Source of the DNA: Oligoflexia bacterium
Lineage (GTDB): Bacteria > Bdellovibrionota > Bacteriovoracia > Bacteriovoracales > Bacteriovoracaceae
Direction of reading: 5' to 3'
NCBI GenBank assembly: GCA_015231325.1
Contig: JADGBS010000019.1
Coordinates: forward strand, 1 to 32,317
DNA length: 32,317 nucleotides
This document shows, piece by piece, positions 32,307 to 32,317 of the stretch (the first letter of the stretch is position 1; each line of letters opens with the position of its first letter). Under the pieces are notes generated by a model, which ran no database searches, was not told the origin of the DNA, and worked only from the letters and a program-made list of their open reading frames with translations. A program made the translations under genes and the position numbers.

Positions 32307-32317
32307 CTATTTATTAT

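Overview
The window is about 32 kb of AT-rich, gene-dense bacterial chromosome. It has ordinary housekeeping genes (sucD, ndk, a CarD-family gene, gltX, ribD, hemN, an RluA-type synthase, prkA) and an unusually large set of exported proteins of unknown function. The Gram-negative-style signal peptides and lipoprotein, a CarD-family regulator, PrkA, CheA-like and degenerate HD-GYP/PilZ-like signalling proteins and the sucD-ndk order would fit Bdellovibrionota or a related former-Deltaproteobacteria lineage. No rRNA or marker phylogeny is available here, so this is inference. Several exported proteins have folds that need ATP, SAM or PRPP, which hints at a predatory or host-associated life.

Layout. 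(1) 1-347, minus strand: the C-terminal part of an IscB-type (RuvC/HNH, OMEGA) nuclease gene. It is cut by the window edge at its 3' side and has lost its N-terminal and most HNH sequence at its 5' side. (2) 337-8855: seven exported proteins of unknown function, the first on plus and six on minus. Two are paralogues with a phosphoribosyltransferase-like DDGxYSG motif, and one has a kinase-like catalytic core. (3) 9088-11340, plus: hemN and a MagIII-like HhH-GPD DNA glycosylase. (4) 11315-17440, minus: a CheA-like hybrid kinase with PAS domains and a pseudo-receiver, an RluA-family pseudouridine synthase, and a PrkA kinase with Gly-rich and collagen-like inserts. (5) 17694-20047, plus: a membrane-anchored protein with an FGE/sulfatase-modifying-like domain, translationally overlapped with a probable lipoprotein. 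(6) 20098-21981, minus: an exported SET-domain protein and an orphan family-3 solute-binding protein. (7) 22097-27494, minus: ribD, a 5'-nucleotidase lipoprotein, a REC-PilZ-like regulator and a degenerate HD-GYP-like protein, closely spaced. (8) 27639-32263, minus: a D-2-hydroxyacid dehydrogenase, gltX, the CarD-family gene, ndk and sucD (sucC expected just beyond the right edge).

A pattern across the whole window is short direct tandem repeats. In coding DNA the units are 6, 9 or 12 bp and sit in termini or linkers of otherwise conserved proteins. Between genes, units of 10, 11 and 13 bp also occur. This looks like active slippage filtered by selection for reading frame. No CRISPR array, tRNA, rRNA, prophage or complete insertion sequence was seen. 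No gene-free stretch exceeds 300 bp.
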